Source: Companilactobacillus metriopterae (lineage in GTDB: Bacteria > Bacillota > Bacilli > Lactobacillales > Lactobacillaceae). Taken from it: DNA of 64,000 nucleotides. The position numbers and the translations under genes are program-made. This document shows, piece by piece, positions 27,744 through 37,409 of this stretch (its first letter is position 1; each line of letters opens with the position of its first letter). The notes under the pieces were generated by a model, which saw only the letters and a program-made list of their open reading frames with translations, was not told the DNA's origin and searched no databases. The stretch is from assembly GCF_004117915.1 (NCBI RefSeq), contig NZ_RSTD01000001.1, positions 310,001-374,000 on the forward strand, written 5' to 3'.

Positions 27744-29552
27744 ATGTGTGGAATTGTCGGAGTTATTGGAAACACAGAAACAACAGATATTTTACTTAAT
27801 GGTCTGGAAAAACTTGAATATCGTGGATACGATTCAGCTGGTATTTATGTTAATGACCAAAATGGCAAAGATTTTCTAGTTAAGGAAGTTGGTAAAATCA
27901 GTCAACTTCGTAATGCAGTTGGTCCAGATGTACAAGGAATAACAGGAATTGGACATACACGTTGGGCAACTCATGGTGAACCTACTGTGGATAACGCACA
28001 TCCACATTTCTCTTCAGATGATCGTTTCTATCTTGTTCATAATGGAGTTTTAACTAACTTTAATGAAATTAAATCTGAATATCTATCAGATGTTCAATTT
28101 AGAAGTGAAACAGATACTGAAGTTGCAGTTCAATTAATTTCAAAATTTGCAAATGAAGGTCTTAGTGCTGAAGATGCATTTAGAAAAGCTCTAGGTATCA
28201 TTGAAGGATCATACGCATTTGGTCTAGTAGATACACAAGAGCCAGATAAGATTTTTGTTGCAAAGAGTAAGAGTCCACTACTTATAGGACTTGGAGATGG
28301 CTTTAACGTTATCTGTTCTGATGCAATGGCCATGTTAGACCGTACAAATAAATTTGTTGAAATTCATGATGGTGAAGTTGTTATTCTTGAAAAAGACAAA
28401 GTATCTATTAGTAAATTAGATGGAACACCTGTTGAAAGAGAATATTACACAGTTGATATTGACGCTAATGATATTTCTAAGGGTACATATGACACATTCA
28501 TGTTAAAAGAAATTGATGAACAACCCGTTGTTATGAGAAAAATTTCATCACATTATCTAGACGGAAATAAAGTTAACGTGGATCCTGCTCTAATTAACGA
28601 GTTAAAAGAGGCAGATCGTCTATACATTATCGCTGCTGGTACAAGTTATCATGCCGGATTAGCTGGAAAAGAAATTTTTGAAAAATTATGTGACATTCCT
28701 GTAGATGTAGAAGTTGCTAGTGAATTTGGATATCATATGCCAAAACTTTCTAAAAAACCATTCTTCTTATTCTTATCACAAAGTGGTGAAACAGCAGATA
28801 GTAGACAAGTACTTGTTAAAGTAAATGAATTGGGATTACCAAGTTTAACAATGACAAATGTTCCTAATTCAACACTTTCACGTGAAGCTAACTACACAAT
28901 GGAACTTCTTGCAGGTCCAGAAATTGCTGTTGCTTCTACAAAAGCATATACAGCCAACATCGCTGTTGAAGCAGTTCTTGCTAAAGCACTTGGTGAAGCC
29001 AAAGGAATTCAAGCAGCAATCGATCTAGATTTGAAAGCACAATTAGCTATGGCTGCTAATGGTATTCAAACTATTATTGATGAAAAGAGTCTATTTGAAG
29101 GTATTGCAAGAGATTATCTTACAGATAAAAGAGATGCTTTCTACATTGGACGTGGCGTTGACTATGCGCTATCACTAGAAGCAGCATTGAAGCTAAAAGA
29201 AATTTCATATATTCATTCTGAAGGATTTGCTGCAGGTGAATTGAAACATGGTACAATCTCATTGATTGAAAAAGATACTCCGGTATTTGCCTTTATTAGT
29301 GATAAGATTGGTCAAGATCACACAAGAGGTAATATCAAAGAAGTTGAAGCTCGTGGAGCTAAGGTTCTAAGGATTGTTTCATCTGATTTTGCTCAAGAGG
29401 GCGACCAAATTGTTCTACCCGAAATTGATCAAATGATTTCACCACTAATCAGTGTTGTTCCTGCTCAATTAATTGCTTACTATGCAAGTTTGCAACGTGG
29501 TAACAATGTTGATCAACCAAGAAACTTGGCAAAGAGTGTTACAGTTGAATAA
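27744..29552 (+). CDS. glmS: Glutamine-fructose-6-phosphate aminotransferase (isomerizing)
   Basis: Makes glucosamine-6-phosphate from fructose-6-phosphate and glutamine, the entry to amino-sugar synthesis. I start it at ATG 27744 because the glutaminase nucleophile must be Cys2 of MCGIVGVIG; the in-frame ATG at 27732 would bury it. AAAGGA lies upstream. The N-terminal Ntn domain (about 1-240) is followed by two SIS domains, with AAGTSYHAG, SQSGETADS and the C-terminal PRNLAKSVTVE. It is 602 residues. Control appears to be by an operator-binding repressor rather than a ribozyme. Confidence 0.98.
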   Translation: MCGIVGVIGNTETTDILLNGLEKLEYRGYDSAGIYVNDQNGKDFLVKEVGKISQLRNAVGPDVQGITGIGHTRWATHGEPTVDNAHPHFSSDDRFYLVHNGVLTNFNEIKSEYLSDVQFRSETDTEVAVQLISKFANEGLSAEDAFRKALGIIEGSYAFGLVDTQEPDKIFVAKSKSPLLIGLGDGFNVICSDAMAMLDRTNKFVEIHDGEVVILEKDKVSISKLDGTPVEREYYTVDIDANDISKGTYDTFMLKEIDEQPVVMRKISSHYLDGNKVNVDPALINELKEADRLYIIAAGTSYHAGLAGKEIFEKLCDIPVDVEVASEFGYHMPKLSKKPFFLFLSQSGETADSRQVLVKVNELGLPSLTMTNVPNSTLSREANYTMELLAGPEIAVASTKAYTANIAVEAVLAKALGEAKGIQAAIDLDLKAQLAMAANGIQTIIDEKSLFEGIARDYLTDKRDAFYIGRGVDYALSLEAALKLKEISYIHSEGFAAGELKHGTISLIEKDTPVFAFISDKIGQDHTRGNIKEVEARGAKVLRIVSSDFAQEGDQIVLPEIDQMISPLISVVPAQLIAYYASLQRGNNVDQPRNLAKSVTVE

Positions 29553-29558
29553 TTAATT

Positions 29559-29593
29559 AAAAATACTCTGTTAAATTCAGAGTATTTTTTTTA
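29559..29593 (+). terminator. glmS terminator
   Basis: Ten-base stem AAATACTCTG/CAGAGTATTT with loop TTAAATT and a T-run. Confidence 0.92.
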
Positions 29594-29631
29594 TTATTAA
29601 TAGAATAACTATTTTAGGGGTTGTTTAATCA

Positions 29632-31215
29632 ATGAAGAAAAAATTGAATTTATTTTCTACTACCATGTTTGGATTAAGTGCCATTATTGGATCTGGATGG
29701 ATGTTTGGAGCTAGTCAGGCAGCAAAAATTGCTGGGCCAGCTGCCATAATTTCATGGATACTTGCTGCAATTATTGTTGCTATGATGGCAAGTGTCTTCG
29801 TTGAAGTTGGTACAATGTTTCCAGAAGATGGTGCGATGAGTCGCTTCACCATGTATACTCATGGTTCTTTATTGGGCCATATGGCGTCTTGGTCCAATTG
29901 GTTTGCCTTATTGGCAATATTGCCTATTGAAGCCGTTGCAAGCACTCAGTATATGAGTACGTGGCCATGGGGATGGGCAAAGTGGACAGCCAATCTTATG
30001 AATGGAGACAATCTATCGGTTTATGGATTATTAATGTCCTTCATATTGTTGTTTGTCTTCACTATATTGAACTATTGGTCTGTATCTATAATGGCAAGAT
30101 TTAATAATTTAATATCTATTTTTAAATTAGCTGTTCCTATTTTAACAATGATATTTCTAGTGAATGCACATTTTGATATGGGTAATTTTGGAAGTAGTGT
30201 TCATCAATTTATGCCAAACGGCAGTTCATCAATTTTTATTGCCATAGGTAGTGCTGGAATAATTTATTCATACGTTGCATTTCAAACCTTAGTAAGTATC
30301 GGAAATGACATTATTAATCCTGCAGTTAATATTCGTAGGGGAATAATAATTTCGCTATTTATTAGTGCAGTAATCTATATTGCATTACAATTTGTATTTA
30401 TAGGAGCACTTCCACATAGTGTGGTAACTAACGGTTGGTCTAATCTTAATTTTAATTCACCATATGCTGATCTAGCGATTATGCTAAATGTATACTGGCT
30501 GTCTACCTTAATTTACTTTGCTGCATTTGTATCACCTGTGGGAAGTGGTATTGCATTCTCAGCATCTGCAAGTAAATCACTTTCATCAATGACTAAGAAT
30601 AAGCATTTTCCTTTGTTTATAGGATCAACAAATAATAAATATAATTCTCCAAGAATTGCGTTATTGGTTAACTTCATCGTTAGCTTTTTGTTGATTCTAC
30701 TATTTAAAAATTGGGCACTACTTGCAAGAGTCGTGGCGGCTGCAACGTTGATATCGTTGTTAACTGGTCCAGTAGTTGTAGGTTCTCTCAGAAAAATTGC
30801 TCCAGATTTTAAACGTCCATCTAAGATTAGAGGTATGAAAATATTGGCGCCAGTCACTTTTGATGCTATTAGTTTAGCAATTTATTGGTCAATGTTTCCA
30901 ACCGCTGTTGAGGTCATTATTTTAATCATTATTGGATTACCAATATATATTTTTTACGATTATAAAAGAGGGTTTAGAGAATTTAAGCTAAAATTATATT
31001 CAAGTTTGTGGTTTATATTTGAGTTACTATTCTTATCGATTGTTTCATGGTTAGGAAGTGTCCATTTTGGTGGAATTGATTTGATACATTATCCTTGGGA
31101 TTTCCTAGTAATTATAATTGGATCTACAGCGTTTTATTATTGGGGCATCAACTCTTCATACAAATCAGGATATTTTGAAGATGCTAGAAAATTAAATGAA
31201 AAAGTAGATTGGTAA
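29632..31215 (+). CDS. Amino acid permease, APC family
   Basis: Membrane amino acid transporter of 527 residues with about 12-14 hydrophobic segments. The N-terminal signature FGLSAIIGSGWMFGASQAAK is the APC helix 1 substrate-binding turn (GSGW replaces the frequent GSGIF), and GALPHSVV/IGNDIINPAVNIRRGI are typical of later segments. AGGGG precedes the ATG. The specific amino acid is unknown. The VanZ gene begins 3 bases after its stop, so the two are cotranscribed. Confidence 0.9.
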   Translation: MKKKLNLFSTTMFGLSAIIGSGWMFGASQAAKIAGPAAIISWILAAIIVAMMASVFVEVGTMFPEDGAMSRFTMYTHGSLLGHMASWSNWFALLAILPIEAVASTQYMSTWPWGWAKWTANLMNGDNLSVYGLLMSFILLFVFTILNYWSVSIMARFNNLISIFKLAVPILTMIFLVNAHFDMGNFGSSVHQFMPNGSSSIFIAIGSAGIIYSYVAFQTLVSIGNDIINPAVNIRRGIIISLFISAVIYIALQFVFIGALPHSVVTNGWSNLNFNSPYADLAIMLNVYWLSTLIYFAAFVSPVGSGIAFSASASKSLSSMTKNKHFPLFIGSTNNKYNSPRIALLVNFIVSFLLILLFKNWALLARVVAAATLISLLTGPVVVGSLRKIAPDFKRPSKIRGMKILAPVTFDAISLAIYWSMFPTAVEVIILIIIGLPIYIFYDYKRGFREFKLKLYSSLWFIFELLFLSIVSWLGSVHFGGIDLIHYPWDFLVIIIGSTAFYYWGINSSYKSGYFEDARKLNEKVDW

Positions 31216-31218
31216 TTT

Positions 31219-31743
31219 ATGGACAAAAAAATAATTGATAAACAAAAATGGTTTGCTTGGATTGTTGTTTTAATAGAAGGAATTTTGTTTTATAGTTCAT
31301 CAATGACATATAAACAACAAACATCGGTGCCATTTTTAGAAAAGAATATTGAGAATAAACCACTCTACCACTTTTTAAATGGCATTAAATTTAATTATGG
31401 TGGCAAAGTGCAATCTATTGAAAATGATGGATATTACCATTTTGTGGAATTCTTTATTCGCAAGGGTGCCCACTTTGGAATTTATTTGGTATTAGGAATA
31501 TTTTTGGTATTGTTTTTATATAAATACTTTGAAAATAATCATTGGTTACTAGCTTTTGTAGGTTGGATGACTACTACTGGGTTAGCTGCATTTGATGAAT
31601 TTCATCAAGGTTTGACAGGTGGTCGCAGTCCTATGGTCGAGGATGTAATCTTGGATAGTATGGGTGCACTATTTGGAATTGTAATTTTATTGACAATAAT
31701 ATGGATTATTCAGAGAAGAAATACTCGTAAAATATTGAATTAA
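31219..31743 (+). CDS. VanZ-family membrane protein
   Basis: A 174-residue protein with an N-terminal membrane segment and three more towards the C-terminus. The VanZ signature is clear: FIRKGAHFGIYLVLGIFL and FDEFHQGLTGGRSPMVEDVI. VanZ-like proteins are linked to teicoplanin resistance in enterococci, but most members, including single-domain ones like this, have no proven role. It sits right after the permease and 62 bases before yebC. Confidence 0.88.
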   Translation: MDKKIIDKQKWFAWIVVLIEGILFYSSSMTYKQQTSVPFLEKNIENKPLYHFLNGIKFNYGGKVQSIENDGYYHFVEFFIRKGAHFGIYLVLGIFLVLFLYKYFENNHWLLAFVGWMTTTGLAAFDEFHQGLTGGRSPMVEDVILDSMGALFGIVILLTIIWIIQRRNTRKILN

Positions 31744-31805
31744 ACGTTTTCTTTTGATATTATTTAGTCTGGTTTCAAAAAAATTAACGAAAGAAGGAAG
31801 CAGAA

Positions 31806-32525
31806 ATGTCAGGACATTCAAAATGGCATAACATACAAGGCCGAAAAAATGCTCAAGATGCTAAGCGTGGTAAGATTTTCCAAAAAATCTCACGTGAAAT
31901 CTTTATGGCAGCAAAGGCGGGTGGTCCGGATCCTGCTAGTAACCCTGCTCTTCGTTTAATGCTAGATAAGGCCCGTTCAGCGAACATGCCAAAAGACAAC
32001 ATCAAGCGTGCTATTGATAAGGCCGCTGGTGGTAGTGATGAACATTATGATGAAGTAGTATATGAAGGATATGGACCAGGTGGAGTTGCTGTTCTAGTTG
32101 AAGCACTAACTGATAACAAGAACAGAACTGCATCATCAGTTCGTGTTGCTTTCACTAGAAATGGTGGTAACATGGGTTCTGCTGGATCAGTTGCTTACAT
32201 GTTTGATCGCCGTGGATATATCGTTCTTGAGAGAGAAAAGAATACTCAAGAAGAAGACGATGTATTAATGGATATTATGGATTTAGGTGCAGATGATTTG
32301 CAAACTTCAGATGAAGTATTTGAAATTTATACAGGACCTAAAGAATTTACAGCGGTTCGTGATGGATTAATTGAAAAAGGTTATGATATTTCTAACGCTG
32401 AATTAACTATGATTCCTCAAAATACAACAGAAGTTCCAGAAGATAAACAAGAACAATTCGAACGCATGATCGATCAACTTGAAGATGACGATGATGTATC
32501 AGAAGTATATACAGCAGCAGAATAA
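31806..32525 (+). CDS. YebC/PmpR-family protein (TACO1 homologue)
   Basis: Conserved 239-residue cytoplasmic protein, known in the family as a putative transcription regulator and more recently as a translation factor for proline-rich stretches. The start [22 protein letters not shown] is diagnostic, and the acidic C-terminal part is intact. A GAAAGAAGGAAG site precedes ATG. It lies immediately upstream of the competence operon but is separated from it by a strong terminator. Confidence 0.96.
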   Translation: MSGHSKWHNIQGRKNAQDAKRGKIFQKISREIFMAAKAGGPDPASNPALRLMLDKARSANMPKDNIKRAIDKAAGGSDEHYDEVVYEGYGPGGVAVLVEALTDNKNRTASSVRVAFTRNGGNMGSAGSVAYMFDRRGYIVLEREKNTQEEDDVLMDIMDLGADDLQTSDEVFEIYTGPKEFTAVRDGLIEKGYDISNAELTMIPQNTTEVPEDKQEQFERMIDQLEDDDDVSEVYTAAE

Positions 32526-32529
32526 TATA

Positions 32530-32564
32530 AAAAAAGACAACACACAAAGTGTTGTCTTTTTTTT
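32530..32564 (+). terminator. Terminator after yebC
   Basis: Thirteen-base stem AAAAAGACAACAC/GTGTTGTCTTTTT with loop ACAAA. Confidence 0.95.
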
Positions 32565-32597
32565 ATTACGTAATTTAAATTCATGAAAGGAGAAAAT

Positions 32598-33566
32598 ATG
32601 TCAGCTGACGAAATAGTCAATGATTTACTACATAAAGCGATGCAGGATGTAGTGACAGATATTTATTTTATACCTAAGTCTGATTTTTATATTATTCAGG
32701 CAAGAAATCAAAGTAGTCGGCAGGTAATATCGCAGCTGAATAGTGATATGGCTCAAAGTTTGATGAATGTATTAAAGTTCCGTGGAGGACTGGACATCGC
32801 CGAAAAGAGACGTCCACAAAAAGGTTCATTTGTATTTGAATCTGACACAGCCAACGTTAGTATTCGAATATCTAGTATTGGTGATTACAAGAATAGAGAA
32901 TCACTAGTAATTAGACTTATCTACAATTCAGCCGTAGTAGATACATCTATTGACCAGATAGTTAAAGATTTATTATTATCAGCCAAGAAGCCTGGGATGA
33001 TGGTATTTTCAGGGCCGATGGGATCTGGTAAGACAACTTTGATGTATAGAATAGCCAGAGAATTATCTGGTCAAAAAATGGTAATGTGTATTGAGGATCC
33101 AATTGAAATTGAGGAACCAGAATTTATACAGTTACAAGTAAATGAACAAGCTCAGATGACTTATGAAGAGCTAATAAAAGCCAGTCTGCGACATAGAGCA
33201 GAAGTATTAATAATTGGGGAAATCCGGGATAAAGAAACCGCTAAAGTAGCTCTTCAAGCGGCAATGTGTGGATATACAGTATTAACAACTATACATTCGA
33301 AGTCTAAATTTTCAGTTATAAAGAGAATGGTTCAGCTAGGTATTGATCCTGATGAAATTGTAAATGGGGTAAATTTAATTTCATATCAAAGATTAATACC
33401 TACCATATCCAAAAGTGAAATATTTATAGACTCAATAAGTAATTCTAAAATAATAGAATTTTTAGAAAATTCAAAACGTGATGACAACTGGAAACTTCAA
33501 TTGAAGGAATCTCTAAACAAAGGAGTTATCACAAAAGATATATATGAAGAGTATATTAGTGGGTAA
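32598..33566 (+). CDS. comGA: Competence ATPase ComGA
   Basis: Cytoplasmic secretion/traffic ATPase (GspE/PilT superfamily) that powers assembly of the competence pilus. Walker A is FSGPMGSGKTTLM at about residue 138; the Asp box and Walker B region is ASLRHRAEVLIIGEIRDKET. At 322 residues it has the short form typical of Gram-positive ComGA. The start is ATG 32598 with AAAGGAG upstream, rather than ATG 32583. First gene of comGA-comGG; I see no ComK or ComX-type box I can assert. Confidence 0.96.
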   Translation: MSADEIVNDLLHKAMQDVVTDIYFIPKSDFYIIQARNQSSRQVISQLNSDMAQSLMNVLKFRGGLDIAEKRRPQKGSFVFESDTANVSIRISSIGDYKNRESLVIRLIYNSAVVDTSIDQIVKDLLLSAKKPGMMVFSGPMGSGKTTLMYRIARELSGQKMVMCIEDPIEIEEPEFIQLQVNEQAQMTYEELIKASLRHRAEVLIIGEIRDKETAKVALQAAMCGYTVLTTIHSKSKFSVIKRMVQLGIDPDEIVNGVNLISYQRLIPTISKSEIFIDSISNSKIIEFLENSKRDDNWKLQLKESLNKGVITKDIYEEYISG

Positions 33567-34545
33567 GAAAAGGGTATCAGCCAACAAGAAGTCAGAATAT
33601 TTACTAACAATGAGCAAGTTAATGAAAAATGGGTATTCATTACTAGCTGCTGTTAGAAGTTTACATATTATGACTAAAGATAAAATATTTAATTTAATTG
33701 AAGCCGATTTAGAACAAGGGAATAGTGTTGCATTTGCTATGCAAAGATTGGAATTACCATTAACGATGATAAATCAGTTTTTTATAGCCGAGCAAAATGG
33801 TGAAATAGTAAAAACATTTAATCAATGTGGGTTACTTTTGAGTTCTAAGAAAAAACAATTAGATAAACTAAAAGAATTATTGATGTATCCTCTGGTCATA
33901 TTATTTTCATTAGTAATTATGATTATAGGAATAAAATTCTATATTATTCCGCAATTAGAGGTTGATGATTATGAGTTTATATTTGATATTTTGCAGAAGA
34001 TTGTAATTACAGTAGGGGTACTTTTAATAACATTTATAATTTATTTCATTAAAAAATTAGCGAAAAAAACTGAATATAATAAAGCTTTAACGTTAATTAA
34101 GTTACCAATTGTAGGGAAAGTACATTTGGCTTTCTATCACTATTTGATTTTACAGGGCATAGGTATGCAGATGAGTGGTGGAACAAATTTAAACCAAGTT
34201 TGTCAAATGAGTAGAATATATGTAGAAGGATCTATCCAACAAGAATTATCTAGATACATTCAAAAATCGCTTAACAAGGGGTTAAAACTAGATGTTTTAA
34301 TTGATAATTCTGTGTTGATTCCAGATGAATTGAAATCAATCATTAATTTGGGTGGCGATAATCAATCAATGGCAAGAGATATCTTGTTAATGTCGGATTT
34401 AAAATATAGCGAAACTACCAAAAAAATAAAAAACATTTTAAACTTGGTTCAGCCAGTACTATTTTTGGTAATTGCTATATCGATAATTACTACATATTTA
34501 TTGGTTCTGCTACCGGTTTATGGAATGATGAGGGGAATTTCATAA
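33544..34545 (+). CDS. comGB: Competence pilus membrane platform protein ComGB
   Basis: Polytopic GspF-type inner-membrane protein of 333 residues that couples ComGA to pilin assembly. Two T2SSF domains are visible, each ending in hydrophobic helices (LLMYPLVILFSLVIMIIG and VQPVLFLVIAISIITTYL). It overlaps comGA by 23 bases. The start is uncertain: ATG 33544 or GTG 33559; neither has a strong ribosome site, so translational coupling is likely. Confidence 0.93.
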   Translation: MKSILVGKKRVSANKKSEYLLTMSKLMKNGYSLLAAVRSLHIMTKDKIFNLIEADLEQGNSVAFAMQRLELPLTMINQFFIAEQNGEIVKTFNQCGLLLSSKKKQLDKLKELLMYPLVILFSLVIMIIGIKFYIIPQLEVDDYEFIFDILQKIVITVGVLLITFIIYFIKKLAKKTEYNKALTLIKLPIVGKVHLAFYHYLILQGIGMQMSGGTNLNQVCQMSRIYVEGSIQQELSRYIQKSLNKGLKLDVLIDNSVLIPDELKSIINLGGDNQSMARDILLMSDLKYSETTKKIKNILNLVQPVLFLVIAISIITTYLLVLLPVYGMMRGIS

Positions 34546-34850
34546 TGAAGAAAAAATTATTGAAGAAAACTAAAAAGGCATTTACTCTTATTGAAATGGT
34601 TATTGTATTGTTTATCATTTCCTTGCTACTTCTGATTATTTTGCCTAATTTAGGGGAGCAAAAAAAATCAGCATCAAATAAAACTGATGAAGCGTTTAGA
34701 ACAACTCTTCAAACACAAGTAGATTTATACGATGGAAATGCTAAAAGTTTTGATGACCTAGAGAATGCACATCTAATTTCAAATAAACAAATGAAAAAAG
34801 CCACAGATGAGGGATACACTATCATAAATGGTAATGTTGAGAAAAAATAA
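34545..34850 (+). CDS. comGC: Major competence pseudopilin ComGC
   Basis: The main subunit of the transformation pilus, 101 residues. The type IV prepilin motif is KKAFTLIEMVIVLFIISLLLL: a basic leader of about 13 residues, Ala at -1 in place of the usual Gly, Phe at +1 and Glu at +5. It must be cut by a ComC-type peptidase, whose gene is not here. ATG overlaps the comGB stop by one base. Confidence 0.93.
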   Translation: MKKKLLKKTKKAFTLIEMVIVLFIISLLLLIILPNLGEQKKSASNKTDEAFRTTLQTQVDLYDGNAKSFDDLENAHLISNKQMKKATDEGYTIINGNVEKK

Positions 34851-35274
34851 TGCTTTTGGAATGATTGAGGCAATTATTGCATTATCAATTACCTGTATTG
34901 TTTTGAGTATCAGCATAACTGGAATTAATCAATATAAATTAAGGATTGAAGAAAAACAATTTCTTCAATCCTTTAAATTTTCATGGACAAACACATTAAA
35001 TTATTCTTATTTATCAAACAGTACCTGCGAAATGATTGTTCTTCCCGATGAACAAAAAATCGTTTTTAAAGATATTGACGGAAATAAAGAATTAAATGTA
35101 GTGAAAATTCCTGAGTATATTAAATATGGTAATGGTGGTTCTAAAATCATAAAAATAAATGGATCTTCTAAAGGTTATACGATAATTTTTATCTCTTCCC
35201 TTAGTGGTAAACGTTACACTTTCAAAGTCCAATTACATTGGGGAGAAATTTTAGAAAATGTTGAAAAAATCTAG
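34828..35274 (+). CDS. comGD: Minor pseudopilin ComGD
   Basis: A 148-residue minor pilin with leader MVMLRKNNAFGMIEAIIALS: Ala-Phe at the presumed cleavage point and Glu at the +5 equivalent, followed by a hydrophobic helix. The rest is a small soluble domain. It overlaps comGC by 23 bases and comGE by 17, as is usual for this operon. Assigned by position and pilin motif. Confidence 0.88.
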   Translation: MVMLRKNNAFGMIEAIIALSITCIVLSISITGINQYKLRIEEKQFLQSFKFSWTNTLNYSYLSNSTCEMIVLPDEQKIVFKDIDGNKELNVVKIPEYIKYGNGGSKIIKINGSSKGYTIIFISSLSGKRYTFKVQLHWGEILENVEKI

Positions 35275-35539
35275 TGGATTCATTTTTGCTGAATCATTAA
35301 TTTCTTTAATGATTGCAGTTTTGATTACAATTACTCTTTCTTATACAGTATCAGCTCAATTTGAGATGTTACACAAATATGAACGAAAAATTAACGCTTA
35401 TCGTTTTATAGATAATCATATTCAATCAGACAAAGTGCCTGATAAGTTAACTATAAAGAATTATACTTACATATTTTCTAAAAGTGATGATCTATATCAG
35501 GTAAGGGTTAATAATGAAATATATAAAATTAGATACTAA
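35258..35539 (+). CDS. comGE: Minor pseudopilin ComGE
   Basis: A 93-residue protein with KKSSGFIFAESLISLMIAVL, a prepilin-type Gly-Phe cleavage site with Glu at +5 and a hydrophobic helix. Little sequence is conserved beyond this, so the name rests on operon order. It overlaps both neighbours. Confidence 0.82.
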   Translation: MLKKSSGFIFAESLISLMIAVLITITLSYTVSAQFEMLHKYERKINAYRFIDNHIQSDKVPDKLTIKNYTYIFSKSDDLYQVRVNNEIYKIRY

Positions 35540-36005
35540 AAAGTCAGGCTTTTTATTAGCAGAAGCAATGATGTCCTTATTTGTGACACTATTAATTCTT
35601 CTGATACTAAGTCAAGTTATTGCAGTGATAAAGAATGTTGAAACAAGTGCAAATAGTGGATATATAAGAGGACAAGTGACCTATGATAAAATACAAAATT
35701 TATTAGAAGGGTCACAATTGAAAGTAAAGAATTCACACAGAATTATATTTAGACCAAGAGAAAATGGTGGATTTTCTAAAAATTCTTTTGTTATTGAAGA
35801 ATATATAAGTAATCAAAAAATGATACGTTATAGATCCACCACTCATGGCGGTCATGTTCCATTAGTTACAGATATTGAAGATTGCCAATTTAGTTTAAAT
35901 GGCGATGTTTTAAAGATAGAGATCATAGATAAAGAACATAAAAAATCAGAATGGTATATTACAAATAATCATGAAAATTTTCCAGAATTTATACCTACAG
36001 CATAG
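35514..36005 (+). CDS. comGF: Minor pseudopilin ComGF
   Basis: A 163-residue protein with KKSGFLLAEAMMSLFVTLLI, again a Gly-Phe prepilin site with Glu at +5. The C-terminal region (GGFSKNSFVIEEYISNQKMIRY) fits the ComGF family. It overlaps comGE and comGG. Confidence 0.87.
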   Translation: MKYIKLDTKKSGFLLAEAMMSLFVTLLILLILSQVIAVIKNVETSANSGYIRGQVTYDKIQNLLEGSQLKVKNSHRIIFRPRENGGFSKNSFVIEEYISNQKMIRYRSTTHGGHVPLVTDIEDCQFSLNGDVLKIEIIDKEHKKSEWYITNNHENFPEFIPTA

Positions 36006-36183
36006 ATCAGGTACAGTAATGGTAAATGTGATATTTATTTTATTCTTAAGTATTATGGTTATCTTGTTTTGTAATGATTATTACGTTAACCAAATGAGAA
36101 ACTATCAAAAGTTAGATAAATTATATCAACAAAAGATAATTACTCATTTAGATAATGAAAAAATTGTTTTTGTTGATAATTAG
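35971..36183 (+). CDS. comGG: Putative ComGG
   Basis: A 70-residue protein with one hydrophobic helix (VMVNVIFILFLSIMVILF) after a short basic leader, then a charged tail. It lacks a clear prepilin cleavage motif, as is common for ComGG. Its position last in the operon and the overlap with comGF support the name. At 70 residues it is short for the family (about 90-125), so it may be truncated at the C-terminus. Confidence 0.7.
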   Translation: MKIFQNLYLQHRSGTVMVNVIFILFLSIMVILFCNDYYVNQMRNYQKLDKLYQQKIITHLDNEKIVFVDN

Positions 36184-36248
36184 AATACTTGAATTAAACA
36201 ACATTTATCTGTAGAATTTACTTCTAGTTTATTAAAAGAGGTAGAGTA

Positions 36249-37262
36249 ATGGCAGAAAATCAAGCACTACAACAATATTTTGATTTATTAGATGAATCCA
36301 CAGCTCTTTTAAAGGAATCACTGTCTTCTTCTAATGTTGATGCTTTATCAGAAAATTTAAATAATATAGCAAATAAAGAAGTATTTGTTGAAAATGGTGC
36401 TCCAAATGAAGAAACAGTTCAAAAGTTAAATGATATATACAAAAAAATGTCAGATATTAATCTGACGCAGACACAATTGAAACAAGCTATCACGATTTCA
36501 ATTATTAAATCACAACGCTCAGATAAGACTGAAGTTAACAAGTTAATGACACCAGATACTATCGGATTAATTTCAAGTGTGATTGGGTATGAGATTATTA
36601 AAAAACTAGATGTTAAAGAACTTAATATTATTGATCCTACTGTAGGAACAGGAAATCTTTTAATTGAATTTATTCATCAGTTAAAACTTGCGATGGATAT
36701 TAATGTAAATGCAGCAGCCATTGATAATGACGAGAGTCTTCTGTCACTTACCAAAGTATTCGGTGAAGTATTGAATATCAACTTGGAAGCGTATTTACAG
36801 GACGCAATTGCTGATTGGCCAATAGAAGATATTCAGTTAGCTATTGCTGATCTACCTGTTGGTTATTATCCAGTTGATGATAATGCCATTAAATTCGAAA
36901 CAAAATCAGAATCAGGTCATTCATACGCGCACCATCTCTTAATTGAACAAACTATGGATAATCTAAATGATGATGGTGTAGGAATTTTTATTGTTCCTTC
37001 ACAAATTTTTCAAACTGAAGAAGCAAAGATATTGTCTAGTTGGATGGTCAAGAGTGTGTACTTGCAAGCAGTGCTTGATCTACCTAATAATCTTTTTACT
37101 TCAAAAGAAGCACAAAAATCTATTGTTGTTCTTCAAAAACATGGTGATCACTCTAAACAAACTCCAAATGTTCTTATGGGAACAATTCCAGATGTAAATA
37201 ATATCAAGGAATTTGAAGAGTTTAGAAAGCAAATAAAAAAATGGTCTGAAGAAACATTTTAA
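36249..37262 (+). CDS. Class I SAM-dependent methyltransferase, YtxK type
   Basis: A 337-residue protein of the N6-adenine-methylase fold found downstream of comG in Bacillales and Lactobacillales. SAM motif I is IIDPTVGTGNLLIEF. The position of the catalytic NPPY is occupied by IADLPVGYYP (DLPVGYY), so classic DNA N6-adenine methylation is doubtful; substrate unknown. GAGGTAGAG precedes ATG. In many relatives acetate kinase follows; here a terminator follows instead. Confidence 0.88.
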   Translation: MAENQALQQYFDLLDESTALLKESLSSSNVDALSENLNNIANKEVFVENGAPNEETVQKLNDIYKKMSDINLTQTQLKQAITISIIKSQRSDKTEVNKLMTPDTIGLISSVIGYEIIKKLDVKELNIIDPTVGTGNLLIEFIHQLKLAMDINVNAAAIDNDESLLSLTKVFGEVLNINLEAYLQDAIADWPIEDIQLAIADLPVGYYPVDDNAIKFETKSESGHSYAHHLLIEQTMDNLNDDGVGIFIVPSQIFQTEEAKILSSWMVKSVYLQAVLDLPNNLFTSKEAQKSIVVLQKHGDHSKQTPNVLMGTIPDVNNIKEFEEFRKQIKKWSEETF

Positions 37263-37291
37263 AAGGAACTCCGAATGGAGTTCTTTTTTTG
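37263..37291 (+). terminator. Terminator after the YtxK-like gene
   Basis: Stem GAACTCC/GGAGTTC with a GAAT loop and T7. Confidence 0.92.
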
Positions 37292-37345
37292 TTTACTATT
37301 CAAAAATAAAATCAATATTTTATGATTTTTTAATAATTTTATATG

Positions 37346-37359
37346 TGAAAACATTTACA
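37346..37359 (+). promoter_or_regulatory. Possible cre (CcpA) site before oleate hydratase
   Basis: TGAAAACATTTACA matches the cre consensus TGNAANCGNWWNCA at all but one defined position (CA for CG). It lies 50 bases before the gene. The central CG is often conserved, so confidence is moderate. Confidence 0.4.
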
Positions 37360-37409
37360 AGATGTTAGAGTGGTGGTTAACTAAAGGTGTAGAAACGGAG
37401 GATTTTGTT

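Noticed and set aside
30513-30857. Minus-strand frame inside the amino acid permease
   Set aside because: Antisense shadow with no start signals; the plus-strand permease is clear.
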